In this document: positions 14,777 through 23,331 of the stretch, one piece after another
Numbering within the stretch: the stretch's first letter is position 1
How the letters are laid out: each line of letters starts with the position of its first letter
Assembly: GCA_964504195.1 (NCBI GenBank)
Contig: CAZDDI010000047.1
Coordinates: forward strand, 1-36,108
DNA length: 36,108 nt
From: CAZDDI01 sp964504195
GTDB taxonomy: Bacteria > Chloroflexota > Anaerolineae > B4-G1 > SLSP01
Reading direction: 5' to 3'
Made by a program: the position numbers and the translations under genes
Notes under the pieces: model-generated
Seen by the model: only the letters and a program-made list of their open reading frames with translations
Databases searched by the model: none
What the model was told of the DNA's origin: nothing

Positions 14777-17202
14777 CAGCTGAGGTCTCCTTGCGTGTTC
14801 CAGAATGTAGCTACCTGTTCCGCCAATGTTTCATGCTCAGGCAGCTCCAGCATCGGGTCGTGCGCCAGCAATTCTGTGGCAACTTCGCGAGCGGCGTGCA
14901 ACAAGCGCGTATCGGCCAACGCCACCATCGGGAGCTCCGGGAAACCGCTCTGGCGCGTTCCCAGAAATTGCCCAGGGCCGCGCAGCTCCAAGTCTTTCTG
15001 CGCCAGGATGAAACCATCACGGGTGGATTCCATCACCCGCAGGCGCTCGGTGGCTTCATCGCTGGGCGAGTCGGCCACGAGCAAACAGTAAGAGGCGTAC
15101 ATGCCGCGCCCCACGCGCCCACGAAACTGGTGTAACTGCGAAAGTCCGAAGCGATCGGCGCCCTCAATCAGCATCACCGTAGCGTTGGGGACATCAATGC
15201 CCACCTCCACCACTGAGGTCGCCACGAGAATATCGAGCTCGCCGCGCCCGAACGCTGTCATCACCGCGTCTTTTTCGTCAGAGCGTAGTCGTCCATGCAG
15301 CAAGCCTAACCTGAATTGCGGGAAAATTACGCTTTGCAATCGTGCGTGTTCCTCCACTGCCGCCGGCGCATCAATCTTCTCGGATTCTTCAACCAACGGG
15401 TAAATAATAAACGCCTGCCGTCCCTGTTCTATCTGCCCACGTATGAAGGCATACGCGCGTTCCCGCTCGCGGGGATATAACACCCGTGTCTCAATGGGCT
15501 GCCGCCCCGGCGGCAGCTCATCCAGCACAGAAACGTCGAGGTGTCCCCAAACGGTGAGCTCCAAAGAGCGTGGAATGGGCGTAGCAGTCATCGCCAGAAG
15601 ATGCGGATTGTAACCCTTGCCGCGCAAGGCTCCCCGCTGCTCTACGCCGAAGCGATGTTGCTCATCAATAACTACCAGGGCCAGCGCATTGAATGTGACC
15701 GTCTCCTGAATCAGCGCGTGCGTCCCCACAACCGTGTGAATAGTCCCATCGGCCAACCCAGCGTAGATTTCCTCACGCGCAGCGGGAGGCGTACTGCCGG
15801 TCAACAAGCGCAACGTAGGACGCGGCTCGGGAAACGCCTCAAACAACCGGGAAAGGCCCTTAAAGTGCTGCTCTGCGAGGATTTCAGTAGGGGCCATGAG
15901 CGCGGCCTGGCAGCCCGACTGCGCGGCCACAGCCATTAGCAAAGCCGCAACGACAGTTTTACCAGAGCCTACATCGCCCTGCAATAAACGATTCATCGGC
16001 TCGCCAGATTCCAGATCACGCCGCAGCTCTACCAGAGCACGTTCCTGCGCGCCCGTGAGATGATAAGGCAGGGACGCAACCAGCGCCGCCCACTGCTCCG
16101 GCGTAACGGCTAATGTGCGCCCTGGCTCAGACTTCCACTGCGCTTTCTGGCGTAGTAGGCCCATCTGTAAATACAGCGCCTCTTGGAAAGCGAACCGCCG
16201 CTGAGCAGCAGCCAGATGCTCTTGATTGTCAGGGAAATGAATCCCCCGCAAGGCACGCGACAACGGTAACAAAGCGTGTGCTTCGCGCAACGTGTCGGAG
16301 AGCGGCTCTGGCACACGGTACATCCAGGCAGCCAGTGCGCGCTCCACAGTCGTGCGCAACCAGCGCACATTAAGCCCTTCTGTGAGCCGATATACTGGTA
16401 CAATACGCGCCGTGTTCAAGTCCTTGCGCTCCACAGGCTCCCATTCCGGGGAATTCATCTGCAAACGGCCCAGGTACTCATCCACCTTACCGCTGACCAC
16501 AATCTGCATCCCTGGACGGATGTGTGCTTCCAAGTATTCCTGATTGAACCAGTTAATCTCTAATGTACCGGTGGCATCAGAAAGGATAGCACGGAACAGC
16601 GCGCGCCCCGTGCGCAATTTACGCACACCAGCCTCCCACACCGTCGCAATGACGCTGACGACTTCCCCGTAACGCAAGTGATCAATCGTCTTAAGCTGCG
16701 AGTAATCGTCATAGCGCCAGGGGTAGTAGAATAGCAAATCGCGAATGGTACGCACGCCTAACTTGGCGAAGAGCTCCGCCCGTTTGTTGCCGACACCGGA
16801 CAGCGTCTCGACCGGGGCATCCAGGCCGGCGCCGGCCCGCGCCGGGGCTACACGCCGCGCACGCGGTGCAGGAGCAGGTTCAGATGCAGGTGCAGAAGGA
16901 GGGGGAACTGGCGCGGATACCGGCATCTCCACCGGCGCCACAGCCGGCCCGGCGCGCAATTGCGTGCGTAGAGCGACCAACGCCGCCGGGCGCTCCGCCT
17001 CTGCAAGTGTGCTGTATGCACGCAACTGTTCCGTCACACCCATAATCCATGCTTCCGCCGCGCTCCCGAAAAGCGCCAACACTTGCTTGTTCCAGGTATC
17101 GGCATAGCGCGACAATCCACCCGCCACAGCACGATCTTGAAACTGATAATCGGCTTCCTCTAGTGCGAGGATTTTTTCCAAAGTTTCAACAGGCTTAACC
17201 AT
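14776..17202 (-). CDS. recG: ATP-dependent DNA helicase RecG
   Basis: RecG reverses stalled replication forks and branch-migrates Holliday junctions. At 808 residues it is longer than E. coli RecG (693) because of an N-terminal helical region of about 90 residues and an Ala/Pro-rich linker (about 95-125). The wedge/OB domain follows (ETLSGVGNKRAELFAKLGV, LLFYYPWRYDD). Helicase motifs are clear: GDVGSGKT (Walker A), VIDEQHRFG (DExH-type), LAMTATPIPRSL, and RGRVGRG. N-terminal extensions of this kind are known in RecG of several phyla. The ATG has a GGGAG site and overlaps the upstream DegV gene by 8 bp. Confidence 0.97.
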   Translation of the reverse strand: MVKPVETLEKILALEEADYQFQDRAVAGGLSRYADTWNKQVLALFGSAAEAWIMGVTEQLRAYSTLAEAERPAALVALRTQLRAGPAVAPVEMPVSAPVPPPSAPASEPAPAPRARRVAPARAGAGLDAPVETLSGVGNKRAELFAKLGVRTIRDLLFYYPWRYDDYSQLKTIDHLRYGEVVSVIATVWEAGVRKLRTGRALFRAILSDATGTLEINWFNQEYLEAHIRPGMQIVVSGKVDEYLGRLQMNSPEWEPVERKDLNTARIVPVYRLTEGLNVRWLRTTVERALAAWMYRVPEPLSDTLREAHALLPLSRALRGIHFPDNQEHLAAAQRRFAFQEALYLQMGLLRQKAQWKSEPGRTLAVTPEQWAALVASLPYHLTGAQERALVELRRDLESGEPMNRLLQGDVGSGKTVVAALLMAVAAQSGCQAALMAPTEILAEQHFKGLSRLFEAFPEPRPTLRLLTGSTPPAAREEIYAGLADGTIHTVVGTHALIQETVTFNALALVVIDEQHRFGVEQRGALRGKGYNPHLLAMTATPIPRSLELTVWGHLDVSVLDELPPGRQPIETRVLYPRERERAYAFIRGQIEQGRQAFIIYPLVEESEKIDAPAAVEEHARLQSVIFPQFRLGLLHGRLRSDEKDAVMTAFGRGELDILVATSVVEVGIDVPNATVMLIEGADRFGLSQLHQFRGRVGRGMYASYCLLVADSPSDEATERLRVMESTRDGFILAQKDLELRGPGQFLGTRQSGFPELPMVALADTRLLHAAREVATELLAHDPMLELPEHETLAEQVATFWNTQGDLS

Positions 17203-18079
17203 GATAGCTCCCTATAGGTAAAGTGTGTTCAGGGGCCTGCACGAAGGCCACCCCTAGACCACCTGGCCCGATATGCGCGCCGAAAACAGGTGAAACTTCC
17301 ACAATGGGCAACGGGGTCTGGGGAGAAAGAGGAACCAACCGCGCAGCAAATTCAGCCAGCACGGCGGCGTCAGCGCGACTATGAATTAGCGCCAAACGCT
17401 CGAAAGGCGCAAGGGCGTGCAAACCTTGCTCCAACGCATCCAGAGCGCGCGCATGGGTACGTACTCTGCGTACCAACGTCGCCTCACCATCATAAAAACG
17501 GATAAGCGGCTTGATTTTAAGCAGTTCACCCACCCGAATCGTAGTCCAGGGCACCCGCCCACTGTGTTGCAGATGATCCAGCGCATCCAACATACCCAAC
17601 ACACCAGCCCGCGGGCGCAATTGCGTCACATATTCGACAATCTCCGCGCCGGATGCACCCTGTGCAGCAGCTTCGGCGGCCAGAATAGCCAGCCAGCCCT
17701 GGCCTAATGTAACCTGGGCGGTATCCACAATTGTGACACATGCGCCGCTAGTTTGCGCCGCCGCCAGGCGTGCATTGGCAACGATACTGCTGAGGCTTTC
17801 GGCGATGAAGAGGCCAATGATCTCTTCAGCCCCGGCGGCAACCAATGAGGCGAATAATTCACCAAAGACCTGGGGCGGAGGAGCCGCCGTCTTGAGCTGC
17901 CCGGCGCGCGCGCGCAATTGCGCGTAGAACCAGGTACGATCAAGTGTAGCATCATCCCGATAACTCTGATTGCCCAGCAACAGGTAGATGGGCAGCACAG
18001 CGATGTTCAGGCGTGCGGCAACCTCTGGCGGCACATCGGCGACACTATCAGTGACGATGCGTACTCGGGGTACCGGCAT
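17195..18079 (-). CDS. DegV family fatty-acid-binding protein (FakB-like), copy 1
   Basis: A 294-residue DegV protein. The start VRIVTDSVADVPPEV and the C-terminal VFGAHIGPGGLGVAF are the two family signatures; the C-terminal one contacts the fatty-acid carboxylate in known FakB proteins. FakB presents a bound fatty acid to the kinase FakA, which makes acyl phosphate for phospholipid synthesis. Its place just downstream of a second DegV gene and fakA supports this role. It begins 3 bp after the upstream gene's stop and overlaps recG by 8 bp, so all are likely in one operon. Confidence 0.92.
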   Translation of the reverse strand: MPVPRVRIVTDSVADVPPEVAARLNIAVLPIYLLLGNQSYRDDATLDRTWFYAQLRARAGQLKTAAPPPQVFGELFASLVAAGAEEIIGLFIAESLSSIVANARLAAAQTSGACVTIVDTAQVTLGQGWLAILAAEAAAQGASGAEIVEYVTQLRPRAGVLGMLDALDHLQHSGRVPWTTIRVGELLKIKPLIRFYDGEATLVRRVRTHARALDALEQGLHALAPFERLALIHSRADAAVLAEFAARLVPLSPQTPLPIVEVSPVFGAHIGPGGLGVAFVQAPEHTLPIGSYHG

Positions 18080-18082
18080 GCG

Positions 18083-18949
18083 TTACCGCCACATGCCTTC
18101 ATAGATAACCATCCCCAGAGCATCCGGGCCAATGTGCGACGCCAGCACTGGATCATACGTGATAATGGGAAAGTCGCCATCCACGATCAGCTGCTCCAGG
18201 CGGGTCTTCAGCGTGAGTGAATCATCAGTGGGCGTCTCGCCACTCTGGAAAATAACAGAGCGCCGCACGCGGCTGAATTCAGTGGCAAATTCGATCAACT
18301 TATCCACGGCTTTCTCTGGAGAGCGACTTTTCTCCAACGCGATAATATCGCCATCTTCGATAACCAGGAAAGGATTGATCTTAAGCATCGAGCCGAGGAT
18401 AGCTTGCATGGCACTAAGTTTACGGCTACGATACAGGTAATCCAAGGTGCGGGTAATGATGACAACATACACACGGGGCATCATGCCACGCACTTGGCGC
18501 ACCACCTCCCCCAACGGGTACTCGCCCGCCTGCAACAATTCGCCAGCACGCTCGACGAGCAGGCCCAACCCTACGGAAATCGTCTGCGAATCCAGAATGG
18601 TGATATCGCACCGGCCCATAAAATCGCGGGCTGCGATACGCGCATTCCGCATCACCGGACTAAGATGGCTGGATGAAAGAATCACCAGCATTTTATTGGT
18701 GCGGTACAAGGTACGCTGAAACACAGCCCGAAAATCATCGGGCGAAGGGCCGATGATTTTAACCGGCGACCGCCCCTCGGACATCTGCCGTAGCATCTTG
18801 TAGTGCCCAAAGGTCTGCTGATCGTAAATGTAATGCTGTCCGTCCACTTCCGCCACAATCGGCAAAGAGATAATGCCCAACTCGCGCAGTTGCGCGGGAG
18901 TGAGATATGCCGTGCCGTCGGTAATCAACTGAATGGTGTTATTGTTCAC
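18083..18949 (-). CDS. DegV family fatty-acid-binding protein (FakB-like), copy 2
   Basis: A 288-residue DegV protein with IQLITDGTAYLTPAQLRELGI at the start and DPVLASHIGPDALGMVIYEG at the end. It is clearly diverged from the neighbouring copy. In bacteria with several FakB proteins, each prefers different fatty acids, for example saturated or unsaturated; which one binds what cannot be read here. It lies between fakA (13 bp upstream) and the other DegV gene (3 bp downstream). Confidence 0.92.
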   Translation of the reverse strand: MNNNTIQLITDGTAYLTPAQLRELGIISLPIVAEVDGQHYIYDQQTFGHYKMLRQMSEGRSPVKIIGPSPDDFRAVFQRTLYRTNKMLVILSSSHLSPVMRNARIAARDFMGRCDITILDSQTISVGLGLLVERAGELLQAGEYPLGEVVRQVRGMMPRVYVVIITRTLDYLYRSRKLSAMQAILGSMLKINPFLVIEDGDIIALEKSRSPEKAVDKLIEFATEFSRVRRSVIFQSGETPTDDSLTLKTRLEQLIVDGDFPIITYDPVLASHIGPDALGMVIYEGMWR

Positions 18950-18962
18950 GCGCGCCCCTCAT

Positions 18963-20615
18963 CTACTCAATTGAAATCAAATACGGATAGTGCGGCTGCC
19001 CGCCATGGATAATCTCAAATTCCAGGTCGGGATAATCTTCCTGCAATTCACTGGCAAGCGTGTGCGCCTGCTCTGCGACGACACCCTCCCCATAATACAA
19101 CGTAACCAATTCTTTGTTGCTCAGATCAGCTTCTTCAAGCAGCTGATGAACAACCTCGTCGAAAGCATCAGTAGCAACGACTAACTGCCCGTTCAACAGG
19201 CCGATGGCGTTGCCCTCGCACACCACCACCCCGTTGAGCTCCACGTCACGGGTGGCCCAGGTCACTTCAGCAGTGATAACATCATCCGCCACCTGACGCA
19301 TAGTTTCCGCGTTGGCATCCAGCGATGACTGCATATCCACGGCCAACAGCGCAGCAATCCCCTGAGGCAAGCTCTTGGTCTCAACAACCACAGTTGGTTT
19401 CTCACTGACCTCAGCAGCCTGTTGCGCAGCCAACACCACATTCTTATTGTTGGGCAAAATGATGACTTGCTCGGAGCGTAATTTTTCAACCCCTTCAAGG
19501 ATTTGAGCCGTGCTGGGGTTCATCGTCTGCCCACCTTGGATGATGTAGGTCGCGCCCAAACTACGGAAGACCCTCTCCATCCCTGCCCCCGCGACTACCG
19601 CGACGATGCCGATGGGTTGCGGTTCGGTTTCCGCCCAAGTCTCGTGCCCGAGTAAAGCAGGAGCGCCCTGCCTCGCGATAAACTCCTGATACTGCGCCTG
19701 CATATCCTCAACAACCACATCACGCAGCGAACCATATTGCACGGCATAGCTCAGCGGCACACCAGGATCAGGCACATGTACATGCACCTTGATTGTCTGG
19801 TTATCACCAACGACCAAGGTGCTATCGCCCATCGCATCAATATCAGCACGGATACTTTCGACATTCAAGCCCTGCCCAATGATGATGAACTGCACATCAT
19901 AGCCATAAGCATCTTCGGGAGGGATATGTTCAGCCTCAGCCTGAAGGGAAACTTCCGCAGCAACAGCGACAGCATCTTCCCCCGACAAACCTTGTAGCTC
20001 CCGCCACATACCTTCGAGGATAATCACCAAACCCTCACCACCCGAATCTGTCACGCCGGCCTGCCGCAATACCGGCAACAAGGTCGGTGTACGAGCCACG
20101 GAATCCTTTGCCCGCAGGACAACCTGCCCCAGAAGCTCCGCAACATCGTCGGTATACGATGCACGATGTACAGCTTCCTCAGCTGCCTCGCGCACCACAG
20201 TCAAAATTGTACCCTCCACGGGCTTGACCACACCCTTGTAGGCAGTCTCAGCGGCACTCTGCATCGCATCCGCAAAATCAGAGACATGCAATAAGGGTTT
20301 GTTATCAAGACTTCGCGCAAAACCGCGCCAGATCTGCGAGAGAATGACCCCGGAATTGCCGCGCGCGCCCATCAGCGCACCATGGGCCACACCAGACATC
20401 AGTAGCCCCACGCTCGTTTCGTTCGAATCAGCGACCTCATTCCAGGCAGAGGTCATCGTCAAAGTCATATTGGTCCCGGTATCACCATCTGGTACAGGAA
20501 ACACATTAAGTGCATTGATCATTGCTTGATGCTGGCGCAGCCACACTAACGAGGCCCAGATCATCTGTTTAAAACGCTGTCCATCCAAAGCAGTAAGTGG
20601 TTCTTGTGCGTTCAT
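18963..20615 (-). CDS. fakA: Fatty-acid kinase catalytic subunit FakA (DAK2/DhaL domain, YloV family)
   Basis: A 550-residue protein that phosphorylates fatty acids held by FakB. The N-terminal DhaL-type kinase domain shows NVFPVPDGDTGTNM (about 40-53), with Asp residues for Mg-ATP, then SGVAHGALMGARGNSGVILSQIWRG and TDSGGEGLVIILEGM. A middle domain contains DVQFIIIGQGLNVE, and a C-terminal domain (IGIVAVVAGAGMERVFRSLGA) contains the region that docks FakB. The two DegV genes directly downstream complete the complex. An asp23 paralogue is directly upstream, an arrangement also found in Firmicutes. Confidence 0.95.
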   Translation of the reverse strand: MNAQEPLTALDGQRFKQMIWASLVWLRQHQAMINALNVFPVPDGDTGTNMTLTMTSAWNEVADSNETSVGLLMSGVAHGALMGARGNSGVILSQIWRGFARSLDNKPLLHVSDFADAMQSAAETAYKGVVKPVEGTILTVVREAAEEAVHRASYTDDVAELLGQVVLRAKDSVARTPTLLPVLRQAGVTDSGGEGLVIILEGMWRELQGLSGEDAVAVAAEVSLQAEAEHIPPEDAYGYDVQFIIIGQGLNVESIRADIDAMGDSTLVVGDNQTIKVHVHVPDPGVPLSYAVQYGSLRDVVVEDMQAQYQEFIARQGAPALLGHETWAETEPQPIGIVAVVAGAGMERVFRSLGATYIIQGGQTMNPSTAQILEGVEKLRSEQVIILPNNKNVVLAAQQAAEVSEKPTVVVETKSLPQGIAALLAVDMQSSLDANAETMRQVADDVITAEVTWATRDVELNGVVVCEGNAIGLLNGQLVVATDAFDEVVHQLLEEADLSNKELVTLYYGEGVVAEQAHTLASELQEDYPDLEFEIIHGGQPHYPYLISIE

Positions 20616-20627
20616 TAAATTACCTTC

Positions 20628-20984
20628 TCAATCAAAGTCGCTGACCCGCAGCGATTGGATGTGAACATTCACGGCAGCGACCGGCATCTCCAACGCCCGC
20701 TCCACCTGATAGCGCACTACATGCTTCACGCTCTCGGCAACTGAAGCAACCCGCGTGCCATATTCAATAACGACATACACATCAATAATGATTTCACCAT
20801 TGCGCACTTGCACTTCTACGCCACGCTTCCGATCTGACGAAAGCAGGTCGGCCAATCCAGTAGCAAAGTTTTTGGGCACGCTACCCACTACGCCATAACA
20901 GGTTTGCACAGCTTCACTAACAATTGAAGCTATTGCGGCTGGAGAAACTTCTATCTTTCCCCGAGGTTCGATTTTCTCGGTCAT
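20628..20984 (-). CDS. Asp23/Gls24 family protein (second copy)
   Basis: A 118-residue relative of the Asp23 protein at 12.0-12.3 kb. GKIEVSPAAIASIVSEAVQTCYGVVG and EIIIDVYVVIEYGTRVASVAESV are the family signatures. The start has AGGAGGAG upstream. It is the first gene of the asp23-fakA-fakB-fakB-recG-coaD run, in which gaps are under 15 bp or genes overlap. Its function is not known. Confidence 0.9.
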   Translation of the reverse strand: MTEKIEPRGKIEVSPAAIASIVSEAVQTCYGVVGSVPKNFATGLADLLSSDRKRGVEVQVRNGEIIIDVYVVIEYGTRVASVAESVKHVVRYQVERALEMPVAAVNVHIQSLRVSDFD

Positions 20985-21001
20985 TGCACTCCTCCTACTA
21001 G

Positions 21002-21029
21002 TTGCGTCTTTTTCCCTTTGTGGTATGAT
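21002..21029 (+). promoter_or_regulatory. Promoter of rpmB
   Basis: TTGCGT (21002-21007) and TATGAT (21024-21029) have a 16-bp spacer, giving a leader of about 30 nt with an AGAGGTGA ribosome site before the rpmB ATG. Confidence 0.6.
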
Positions 21030-21066
21030 ACTTGCGTCCTATTGATAAAGCAGAGGTGAATCAACA

Positions 21067-21261
21067 ATGGCTAAATGTGAAATTTGTAATAAAAGTGTGG
21101 CTTTTGGTCATAATGTGAGCCACTCGAACCGCACCACCAACCGGCAATTCCGCCCCAACATACAGCGCAAGCGGTTGATGGTTGATGGTCGGGTGCAACG
21201 GCTGCACATTTGTACGCGCTGTTTGCGGACCTTGACCCGCACACCCAAAGTACAAGAGTAG
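21067..21261 (+). CDS. rpmB: 50S ribosomal protein L28
   Basis: A 64-residue ribosomal protein. MAKCEICNKSVAFGHNVSHSNRTTNR is the L28 start, with CxxC zinc ligands near the N-terminus, and the second pair appears as HICTRCLRTL. It is therefore the zinc-binding type, like L32 in this window. It is divergent from the asp23-fakA operon and convergent with rpe. Confidence 0.97.
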   Translation: MAKCEICNKSVAFGHNVSHSNRTTNRQFRPNIQRKRLMVDGRVQRLHICTRCLRTLTRTPKVQE

Positions 21262-21269
21262 CACTAACT

Positions 21270-21304
21270 CGCAAATCGGCCCCGACCTTCGGGGCCGATT
21301 TGCG
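21270..21304. terminator. Bidirectional terminator between rpmB and rpe
   Basis: A 14-bp perfect stem (21270-21283 with 21291-21304) has a 7-nt loop. It lies 8 bp after the rpmB stop and 8 bp before the end of convergent rpe, so it probably serves both. Confidence 0.8.
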
Positions 21305-21312
21305 TTGGTGCT

Positions 21313-21978
21313 TCAAATCACGGCCTCCCGCAACGCAGCCAACGCTACCTTCACGCCCTCAGCCGCGCCAAAAATCGCCGAGCCAGCCACCAGCTCGGTT
21401 GCCCCAGCCGCCACAACACGCGGCGCAGTGTGCGGATCAATCCCCCCATCTACAGCTAACCGCGCCGCGCTATGGGTCACGGTAAACATTTCCCGCACTG
21501 CCCGGATTTTGGGGAGGATTTCGGGTAAGAAGTCCTGTCCGCCAAAACCGGGATTGACTGTCATCACCAACACAACATCCACCAATGGCAACACATACTG
21601 CAACACCGTCTCTGGCGTGGAGGGGTTGAGAGCCACACCTGCTTCCACGCCCAGCGCGCGGATTTGCTGCAAGGCCCGGTGCAGATGTGGATCAGCCTCT
21701 GGATGCACGGTCAGACTGGTAGCCCCAGCCTCAGCGAAAGCTTGCAAGTAACGTGTCGGCTCGGCGATCATTAAATGCACATCAAGTGGCAATGATGTCA
21801 CACGACGCAGCGCCGCAACCACCAATGGCCCAATGGTAATGTTGGGCACAAAATGCCCGTCCATCACGTCTACGTGGAGCCGATCAGCTCCGGCCAGTTC
21901 TGCCTCGCGCACAGCTTGTCCCAAGGCGGCAAAATCCGCCGAGAGAATTGAAGGCGCAATAAGAATGTTCGTCATCAT
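21313..21978 (-). CDS. rpe: Ribulose-phosphate 3-epimerase
   Basis: Interconverts ribulose 5-phosphate and xylulose 5-phosphate in the pentose-phosphate pathway. The barrel signatures are APSILSADFAALGQ, the metal/catalytic segment HVDVMDGHFVPN, VHLMIAEP, and VMTVNPGFGGQ. From the ATG at 21978 (or 21975 directly after it) the length is 221 or 220 residues, the family norm. The open frame continues 34 codons upstream, but that part crosses the promoter and does not look like Rpe. There is no ribosome site; see the promoter entry. Confidence 0.95.
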   Translation of the reverse strand: MMTNILIAPSILSADFAALGQAVREAELAGADRLHVDVMDGHFVPNITIGPLVVAALRRVTSLPLDVHLMIAEPTRYLQAFAEAGATSLTVHPEADPHLHRALQQIRALGVEAGVALNPSTPETVLQYVLPLVDVVLVMTVNPGFGGQDFLPEILPKIRAVREMFTVTHSAARLAVDGGIDPHTAPRVVAAGATELVAGSAIFGAAEGVKVALAALREAVI

Positions 21979-21987
21979 AACGGGAGT

Positions 21988-22015
21988 ATGATACAACGGA
22001 TAGCAGAAAAGGCAA
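21988..22015 (-). promoter_or_regulatory. Promoter of rpe, probably leaderless or nearly so
   Basis: On the minus strand, TTGCCT (22015-22010) and TATCAT (21993-21988) have a 16-bp spacer. Only 9 bp separate the -10 box from the ATG at 21978, so the leader is a few bases at most. Confidence 0.45.
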
Positions 22016-22053
22016 CCCACGTCTATGCTACGCGAAGGATTAGCAGACATTTT

Positions 22054-22081
22054 TTGACATTTGCGCCAGTTTATATACAAT
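22054..22081 (+). promoter_or_regulatory. Distal promoter in front of the tandem-MerR regulator gene
   Basis: TTGACA (22054-22059) and TACAAT (22076-22081) have a 16-bp spacer. The text around both boxes (TTTGACATTT and TACAATGA) also occurs in the eutN promoter, so the two may be co-regulated. The 93-bp repeat lies between this promoter and the regulator's ATG, giving a leader of about 175 nt. Confidence 0.55.
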
Positions 22082-22111
22082 GACCAATGCTATTAAGTTT
22101 AGGCATAGACG

Positions 22112-22204
22112 TGGCAAGTTTCCAGGCCTTGAGTCTACAAAACGTCGTTATGCACCGGTAAAATACTACCCCACCCAATTTGAGCGAAACCTGCCAGGTC
22201 TTAA
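22112..22204 (+). repeat. 93-bp repeat with inverted ends, copy A (left of the eut locus)
   Basis: By eye this copy matches the one at 35874-35966 at about 81 of 93 positions, in the same orientation. Its ends are imperfect inverted repeats (GGCAAGTTTC and GAAACCTGCC). It carries no open frame and looks like a small non-autonomous (MITE-like) element or a dispersed intergenic repeat. Together the copies bracket the regulator and the whole eut operon. Confidence 0.75.
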
Positions 22205-22263
22205 CTTAATGACACTAATACAATGACCACACTAAGAAAGAGCACACAGCTAACCATTACACC

Positions 22264-23013
22264 ATGGCCCAAAAATTCCTCCGCACTGCTGAGATAGCCA
22301 AATCAATCGGCGTACATCCCAACACAGTACGGCTCTTTGAAGCTGCCGGCTATCTGCCACCTATTCCCCGCACTGCGAGCGGCTACCGTATGTTCACGGA
22401 GTTACATCGTGACCAGATGCTCCTGGCGCACACCCTGTTACAATGGCCCTATCCGGGCGGCAAGGCACACGTTGAAGAGATCGTCATCCACGCAGCTAAC
22501 GGCGATCTGGGCGGCGCGTTGGAACGCACCTACTTGTATCTGGCACGCGTTCAGGCTGAACAGGCCCACGCCGAGGCCGCTGCAAAGCTACTGGAACGCT
22601 GGACAATGGGCATTCCCGCCGAATCGGCCAAAGCACCGCTATCCATCGGCGAGACGGCGCAGCTGCTAGGCGTCACGATAGATATGCTGCGCAACTGGGA
22701 ACGTAACGGGCTAATTGAGGTTCCCCGTGATCCGCACAATGGCTATCGGCGCTACGGCGCTGCCGAAATCAGCCGCCTGCGCGTCATCCGCACTCTTAGC
22801 CGCGCCGGTTATAGCCAGATGGCCCTCTTGCGCACGCTGCTACAAGTAGATCGCGGCGCTGTCTCCGACCTCCGGCACGCCCTTGATACGCCCGGCCCTA
22901 ACGAAGATATCGTCACCATCACCGACCAATGGCGCACAACCCTGTCCCAAGTTGAGCAGCGCGTGCAGAAGGCTCTCGCACTAGTAGAGCGTATGATCCA
23001 AGAGTACACATAA
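22264..23013 (+). CDS. Transcriptional regulator with two MerR-type DNA-binding domains
   Basis: A 249-residue regulator, probably of the eut operon that follows. The first MerR winged helix (about residues 5-52: LRTAEIAKSIGVHPNTVRLFE...GYR) and the second (about 122-190: LSIGETAQLLGVTIDMLRNWE...GYRRYGAAEISRL) are joined by a helical stretch. The C-terminal 40 residues form a helix suited to dimerisation. No Cys-rich metal loop or large ligand-binding domain is present, so the effector is unknown. No clear ribosome site precedes the ATG at 22264. The gene takes the place of EutR or EutVW, which are absent. Its link to eut rests on position, shared strand and similar promoters. Confidence 0.85.
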   Translation: MAQKFLRTAEIAKSIGVHPNTVRLFEAAGYLPPIPRTASGYRMFTELHRDQMLLAHTLLQWPYPGGKAHVEEIVIHAANGDLGGALERTYLYLARVQAEQAHAEAAAKLLERWTMGIPAESAKAPLSIGETAQLLGVTIDMLRNWERNGLIEVPRDPHNGYRRYGAAEISRLRVIRTLSRAGYSQMALLRTLLQVDRGAVSDLRHALDTPGPNEDIVTITDQWRTTLSQVEQRVQKALALVERMIQEYT

Positions 23014-23058
23014 TTGGCAACAGGGCTAACATCCCCCAAGTGCAAAAAGCGCCGATAT

Positions 23059-23087
23059 TTGACATTTACCAAAATCTATCCTACAAT
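23059..23087 (+). promoter_or_regulatory. Main promoter of the eut operon
   Basis: TTGACA (23059-23064) is a perfect -35 box and TACAAT (23082-23087) is one base off consensus, with the ideal 17-bp spacer. This is the strongest promoter pattern in the eut half. The spacer is normal, unlike the stretched 19-20 bp spacers of classical MerR-activated promoters, so the tandem-MerR protein may repress rather than twist-activate here. Confidence 0.75.
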
Positions 23088-23285
23088 GAACTTGTTGTTA
23101 TCAAGCATTTGTTACCCATTCGCCGCCAGTGATGCCTATCGCAATGACTGTTTTGACACGACCTCTTAAGTATAGCTACCTTGTAAGCATCCACAGGCTT
23201 ACAATCTCTCACTTTGCTTGTCGCATATATTTTCACAGATTACAACCTCTGTCGCTTAGCATAACCACGATTACAAGTCTTCATT

Positions 23286-23331
23286 AGCGCACTGCATCTG
23301 AATCCAGAGCGAGTGCGCTTCTTTGTCTTTA
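23286..23331 (+). terminator. Attenuator-like hairpin in the eut leader
   Basis: The arms AGCGCACT (23286-23293) and AGTGCGCT (23312-23319) pair perfectly, and the 18-nt loop holds a further CTG/CAG pair. The T-rich tail TCTTTGTCTTTATT follows at once. It resembles an intrinsic terminator about 65 bp before eutN and so could control read-through into the operon. Confidence 0.6.

Noticed and set aside
22112..22204. Insertion sequence encoding a transposase
   Set aside because: The repeat is only 93 bp and has no open frame; at most it is a non-autonomous element.
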